From positions 1 through 64,000 of the forward strand of contig JAZJZF010000064.1 in the NCBI GenBank assembly GCA_040389965.1: a stretch of 64,000 bases of DNA, in the 5' to 3' direction. A model generated the notes under the pieces. The model had not been told where the DNA came from, did no database searches, and saw only the letters and a program-made list of their open reading frames with translations. Shown piece by piece: positions 60,458 to 64,000 of the stretch. Position numbers and translations under genes: made by a program. This DNA comes from UBA4416 sp040389965 (GTDB taxonomy: Bacteria; Bacteroidota; Bacteroidia; B-17B0; Aurantibacillaceae). Every line of letters begins with the position of its first letter. Position 1 is the stretch's first letter.

Positions 60458-61891
60458 ATGAAACAGCTTACATTACTCATCGCCTTCTGTGTGAGTTTAC
60501 ATTATGCCAGCGTTGCGCAAACTTATCCGAACTTAAATATCAATTTGCTCTCGCATATTGATCCCGAAAAAGATAATACAGGAAACGATGGGCGCAAGTA
60601 TTCCGGTTGCTGGGGCTGGTTTCAGGCTTCTACCAATAAAGAATATGCTATTGTGGGCACAAGCAGTAAAACCTATTTTATTGATGTCACTAATCCGCAA
60701 AACCCTGTCATAAAGGATTCGGTTATGGCTGCACACGCAGGCTGCACCTGGCGCGAAATTAAAACATACCAGAACTACTGTTATATCGTGAGCGACGATG
60801 CGCCACCAAATACTTTCCAAATTGTTGATATGCAATACCTGCCTGATTCGGTACACGTGGTATATAACGGCAATACTTATTTTGAACGCTGTCATACCAT
60901 ATTTGTAGATAATGGAAACTTATATTGTGGTGGGCCTACCTCTGCAGGAGCCAACAGCACCGATAATTTGAGAGTATATAGTTTAGCTACACCTACGGCA
61001 CCGGTATTATTAAGAAAGCTTTCGCAGGATGTGCCAAGCATTACTTATGTGCATGATATGTTTGTACGCAACGATACGGTATATGCTTCCTGTGGCGGCC
61101 AAGGTTTGTTTATACTGAAATTTAATTCGGTGGCAAATACATTTTCCTTAATGCAAAGTTTCGTAAATTATCCTTACAATGGTTACAATCACAGTTCATG
61201 GCAAACCGACAACCGAAAAACCATGGTATTTGCAGACGAGGTTCCACAAGGACTTCCGGCGAAAGTGATCGATGTTTCCGATTTTAATAATATTTCGCTG
61301 GTTGATACGATCCGCTCTCATGTTGGAGCAACAGCCCATAACCCTTATATTATGAATAACAAATGGTGCTGGATAAGCAGTTACCAGGATGGGATTTATC
61401 TGTATGATATCTCTACTCCTTCACACACTACTATTCATGGTTTTTTCGATACACAGCCACAACATGGCTCCAACGATAATTTCTCAACAAGTGCTTATCG
61501 CGGTAACTGGGGTGCCTACCCTTACCTGCCGAGCAAAATTATTATTGCCTGTGATATGCAAAACGGTATTTTTATTTTAGAAGGCGATTACGATTATAAA
61601 GTGACTGTTGGCATCGATTCAAAAGTGAAGCAGGCGTCTAGTTTTACAGTATATCCTAATCCTGCCAATAGTGAGTTAAATGTGTTGATTGCAAACCATG
61701 GAAACCAAACCATAACTTACACCATTAGCGATGTAAGCGGGAGAATCATTGAAACCGACAAACTGGAAATTACGAATGAGCAGTTATATAAAACAATGAT
61801 CAATACCTCACATTTAAACAATGGCTGTTATTTTATAACACTGCATGGTACTCATTTAAACGAAACAAAAAAAATATCTATTCAAAACTAA
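60458..61891 (+). CDS. choice-of-anchor-B-like propeller protein with type IX sorting tail
   Basis: A 477-residue secreted protein. The signal peptide MKQLTLLIAFCVSLHYASVA starts at ATG 60458; the TTG at 60437 overlaps promoter-like TATCTTGTG. It is followed by beta-propeller-like repeats (SGCWGWFQASTNKEYAIVG, YFIDVTNPQNPVIKDSV, HTIFVDNGNLYCGG, SITYVHDMFVRNDTVYASC), typical of the choice-of-anchor-B group. The end is a T9SS domain (FTVYPNPANSELNVLI). Role unknown; surface-located. Confidence 0.8.
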   Translation: MKQLTLLIAFCVSLHYASVAQTYPNLNINLLSHIDPEKDNTGNDGRKYSGCWGWFQASTNKEYAIVGTSSKTYFIDVTNPQNPVIKDSVMAAHAGCTWREIKTYQNYCYIVSDDAPPNTFQIVDMQYLPDSVHVVYNGNTYFERCHTIFVDNGNLYCGGPTSAGANSTDNLRVYSLATPTAPVLLRKLSQDVPSITYVHDMFVRNDTVYASCGGQGLFILKFNSVANTFSLMQSFVNYPYNGYNHSSWQTDNRKTMVFADEVPQGLPAKVIDVSDFNNISLVDTIRSHVGATAHNPYIMNNKWCWISSYQDGIYLYDISTPSHTTIHGFFDTQPQHGSNDNFSTSAYRGNWGAYPYLPSKIIIACDMQNGIFILEGDYDYKVTVGIDSKVKQASSFTVYPNPANSELNVLIANHGNQTITYTISDVSGRIIETDKLEITNEQLYKTMINTSHLNNGCYFITLHGTHLNETKKISIQN

Positions 61892-61892
61892 T

Positions 61893-63062
61893 ATGTTTAC
61901 TAAAGATTCAATCATAGGTGTAATTGGCTCAGGAGCTATGGGCAGTGGTATTGCACAGGTTGCTGCAACAGCAGGCCACAAAACGATTGTGTACGACACT
62001 AATGCCGCTGCACTGGAAAGAGCCAGAACCAGCCTTGCTTCATCGCTGGCTAAACTGGTAGAAAAACAAAAAATGACGGCCGATAAAGCCGCTTCTATTA
62101 CTCAGCTGATTTCTTTTACGGGAGCTATTCTTGATTTTAAGCCCTGTAAATTAGTCATTGAAGCCATTGTAGAAAATATTGATGTAAAACAATCTGTATT
62201 TAAAGAACTGGAAAGCACCGTGGCAGATACCTGCGTTTTAGCATCCAATACGTCTTCCTTATCTATTACCTCCATTGCCTCTGTATGCCGTATTCCTGAG
62301 CGGGTTCTGGGTATTCACTTTTTTAATCCGGCCACACTGATGCCTTTGGTTGAAATTATTCCCGGTATTGCTACCGATATGATTATTGCAAACCATTGCC
62401 AGGCGCTTATTAATAGTTTTGGTAAGGTAACAGTAATGGCAAAAGATACTCCGGGCTTTATTGTAAACCGTGTAGCCAGGCCGTTTTATAGTGAAGCACT
62501 TCGTATTTATGAAGAACAAATTGCAGATATGGCAACTATTGATTGGGCCATGCGCGAGCTGGGAGGCTTTAAAATGGGGCCTTTTGAACTCATGGATCTC
62601 ATAGGACATGATGTAAACTATGTGGTAACGGAAACTGTATGGAAACAATTTTATTATGATCCGAGATTTAAACCGTCTTTAAGCCAGAAACGATTACTGG
62701 AAGCTAACTTTTTAGGTAAAAAGAGCGGAAGAGGCTTTTATGATTACAGAGAAGGCGCTAGTTTACCTTTAGCAAATAAGGATGAGCAACTGGGCAAGTA
62801 CATCTTGAACAGAATTTTGTGTATGCTCATTAATGAAGCCTGCGATACCTGTTACCTGGGTATTGCATCGGCTGAGGATATTGATTTAGCAATGACCAAA
62901 GGTGTAAATTACCCTAAAGGGCTTTTGGAATGGGCCGATGAACTGGGGCCTGCCCATGTACTTGTAACCTTAAACGAGCTTTACCAGGAATATGAGGAAG
63001 ACCGTTACAGGGCATGTGTTAAATTAAAGCAAATGGTAAAACAAGGGAAACTATTTTATTAA
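61893..63062 (+). CDS. 3-hydroxyacyl-CoA dehydrogenase
   Basis: A 389-residue NAD-dependent dehydrogenase: GVIGSGAMGSGIAQVAATAG (nucleotide loop), then SNTSSLSITSIA, GIHFFNPATLMPLVEII (catalytic His near 143), and KDTPGFIVNRVARP; the C-terminal half is a second dimerisation domain with KGVNYPKGLLEWAD. The fused pair of 3HCDH_C-like domains gives the long form used in beta-oxidation or butyryl-type pathways. It starts immediately after the propeller gene stop. Confidence 0.93.
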   Translation: MFTKDSIIGVIGSGAMGSGIAQVAATAGHKTIVYDTNAAALERARTSLASSLAKLVEKQKMTADKAASITQLISFTGAILDFKPCKLVIEAIVENIDVKQSVFKELESTVADTCVLASNTSSLSITSIASVCRIPERVLGIHFFNPATLMPLVEIIPGIATDMIIANHCQALINSFGKVTVMAKDTPGFIVNRVARPFYSEALRIYEEQIADMATIDWAMRELGGFKMGPFELMDLIGHDVNYVVTETVWKQFYYDPRFKPSLSQKRLLEANFLGKKSGRGFYDYREGASLPLANKDEQLGKYILNRILCMLINEACDTCYLGIASAEDIDLAMTKGVNYPKGLLEWADELGPAHVLVTLNELYQEYEEDRYRACVKLKQMVKQGKLFY

Positions 63063-63095
63063 CGATTCAATGTGACAAATGACTGAGTATAACTA

Positions 63096-63127
63096 TTTGT
63101 TAATATAATTTAAAATCAATACATTTG
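63096..63127 (+). promoter_or_regulatory. lipoprotein promoter
   Basis: TTTG (63096-63099), a 20-base spacer and TACATTTG (63120-63127) form a clear Bacteroidota promoter. The ATG at 63146 is the expected start. Confidence 0.75.
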
Positions 63128-63145
63128 AGTATAAAACATTCAAAA

Positions 63146-63709
63146 ATGAAAAAAATCATTTTATCCACATTAGCAGTTTTGGTTCTTGGAAGCATCATTT
63201 TTATTTCATGTAAATCCAAGAATAACAGCAGTGCAATAACTCCTACTTATAAGGAAGAAAGCGGCACAGGTGGAAATCCAAGCATTACAAATGTTACAAC
63301 TACAGGCACTGTAGCTACAACGGCTACGGCATATCAAAATTCAAGCATGGCAAACGTTGGCTTAGGTGGGACCTGGTCTAGTGTTGGTTGTTCAGGACAA
63401 ACCTGCTTAACTGTAAACAATACAAGCACGGGAACTTCTATCTCTATTTGTTTTTCTTCTCCTCCAACTGCCGGAACATATCAATTAGTTAGCAGTAGTG
63501 CAGCCTTATCTGGTGGCGGTAAAGCATTTATGACTGTAAATAATCCTACAGGACAACCAACCGGAAGTACATGGTATTCGGCTGCAGGCAGCGTGGTTGT
63601 TACGATCTCAGGAAGCAGTATTACTGGTACTTTTTCAAACATAGCCTGCTTACAATCAGGTTCCGCTTTCCCTACAGTTACGGTTAGCGGACAGGTAGGT
63701 TGCTTATAA
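63146..63709 (+). CDS. hypothetical lipoprotein
   Basis: A 187-residue lipoprotein: MKKIILSTLAVLVLGSIIF then ISC lipobox, KSKNNSSAITPTY, a Ser/Thr/Gly-rich mature domain with paired cysteines (CSGQTCLTVNN; NIACLQSGS; final VGCL) and beta-rich patterning. No family recognised. It is driven by its own promoter and ended by a terminator. Confidence 0.7.
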   Translation: MKKIILSTLAVLVLGSIIFISCKSKNNSSAITPTYKEESGTGGNPSITNVTTTGTVATTATAYQNSSMANVGLGGTWSSVGCSGQTCLTVNNTSTGTSISICFSSPPTAGTYQLVSSSAALSGGGKAFMTVNNPTGQPTGSTWYSAAGSVVVTISGSSITGTFSNIACLQSGSAFPTVTVSGQVGCL

Positions 63710-63729
63710 TCCAAAAGAATTTTAAATTT

Positions 63730-63757
63730 AAGGCTCTGCAGATGCAGGGCCTTTTTA
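63730..63757 (+). terminator. lipoprotein terminator
   Basis: A 10-bp stem AAGGCTCTGC/GCAGGGCCTT (one GU pair) is followed by T5. Confidence 0.85.
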
Positions 63758-63827
63758 ATTATAGCATATTCCTACGAAATCTCTACAGCACATAACCGGA
63801 CTTTTAAAAAGATCTTATTCTCTGGAT

Positions 63828-64000
63828 GTGAGAGCCCTTTCTCTTATGCGCATTGCTGTAGGTATGGTATTGCTGGTGGATCTCTTTATCAGGAGCTTAT
63901 CTATTAAAGCTTTTTTTACGGATGAAGGTGTATTGCCTATAGCAATCCTGAAAAATTATAACTGGAACCCTTATTACTTCTCATTCCACACCTTAAACGG
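63828..64000 (+). CDS. HTTM-family membrane protein, 5' part only
   Basis: The open frame runs off the window end and is open back to 63765. It reads SYSLDVRALSLMRIAVGMVL then LVDLFIRSLSIKAFFTDEG, which fits the start of HTTM (vitamin K carboxylase-like membrane) proteins. The start is uncertain: GTG at 63828, ATG at 63846 or a rarer codon upstream; homologues usually begin about 20 residues before the RALSLMR motif. Incomplete at the 3' side. Confidence 0.6.
   Translation, partial: MRALSLMRIAVGMVLLVDLFIRSLSIKAFFTDEGVLPIAILKNYNWNPYYFSFHTLN

Noticed and set aside
1..64000. CRISPR arrays, tRNA or rRNA genes, intact insertion sequences, phage genes
   Set aside because: No regularly spaced repeats, no recognisable tRNA cloverleaf or rRNA segments, and no transposase, integrase or phage structural proteins were found.

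Overview
The window reads as a draft scaffold (three 10-N gaps at 3845, 6414 and 51510) from a low-GC member of the Bacteroidota. Evidence: promoter-like TAnnTTTG boxes with few Shine-Dalgarno sites; type IX secretion sorting tails on two secreted proteins; lineage-typical families (GSCFA, DUF5686, DUF4833, DoxX/MauE-thioredoxin fusions); a thrS-infC-rpmI-rplT operon; and an inositol-lipid operon of the kind known from Bacteroides. No tRNA, rRNA, CRISPR array or complete insertion sequence was seen.

Layout. 1-3.2 kb: a truncated secreted protein behind a cobalamin riboswitch, then lon. 3.2-14.4 kb: housekeeping and hypothetical genes (RDD membrane protein, maeB, a gap-broken extradiol dioxygenase, a secreted esterase, a DHH phosphoesterase, ndk, a three-gene overlapping operon, a DoxX/thioredoxin protein). 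14.5-15.6 kb: three small related cysteine-containing lipoproteins. 15.9-21.2 kb: miaE-like, marR-yceI with a candidate operator, and the translation operon thrS-infC-rpmI-rplT. 21.3-22.8 kb: an EVE-like protein and a glycosyltransferase.

22.8-29.8 kb (minus strand) is an inositol-lipid operon: inositol-phosphate synthase, PgpA-type phosphatase, GtrA, DUF5686, CDP-alcohol phosphotransferase, DUF4833 and an AUR1-like PAP2 transferase. Divergent from it, 30.1-45.7 kb holds the most interesting part: a discrete-enzyme acyl/polyketide pathway joined to a sphingolipid-type toolkit. It contains a phosphopantetheinyl transferase, a malonyltransferase, a FabZ-like dehydratase, one ketosynthase, a ketoreductase, two FabL-like enoyl reductases, an ACP, and an HMG-synthase plus two enoyl-CoA-hydratase-family enzymes (a beta-branching cassette with no megasynthase). 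Alongside are an alpha-oxoamine synthase, a 3-ketosphinganine-reductase-like SDR, a bacterial ceramide-synthase-like N-acyltransferase, an FA2H-like hydroxylase, a desaturase and a second AUR1-like PAP2 protein. My inference is that a dedicated ACP line builds a branched (possibly iso) acyl chain. The chain would be condensed with an amino acid, reduced, N-acylated, hydroxylated and given a head group, with the inositol operon supplying inositol phosphate. The members are recognisable by family, but the combination is unfamiliar to me.

45.9-50.6 kb: a TPR protein with an internal duplication, a deoxyhypusine-synthase-like enzyme, an outer-membrane-type protein and a Pcm-type methyltransferase. 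50.8-60.4 kb: surface polysaccharide genes (oxidoreductase, lipoprotein, polyprenyl glycosylphosphotransferase, rfbB, a polytopic membrane protein, MBOAT and an AlgJ/X-like protein). 60.4-64 kb: a type IX-secreted propeller-like protein, a 3-hydroxyacyl-CoA dehydrogenase, a lipoprotein and the start of an HTTM-family membrane protein cut by the window end.
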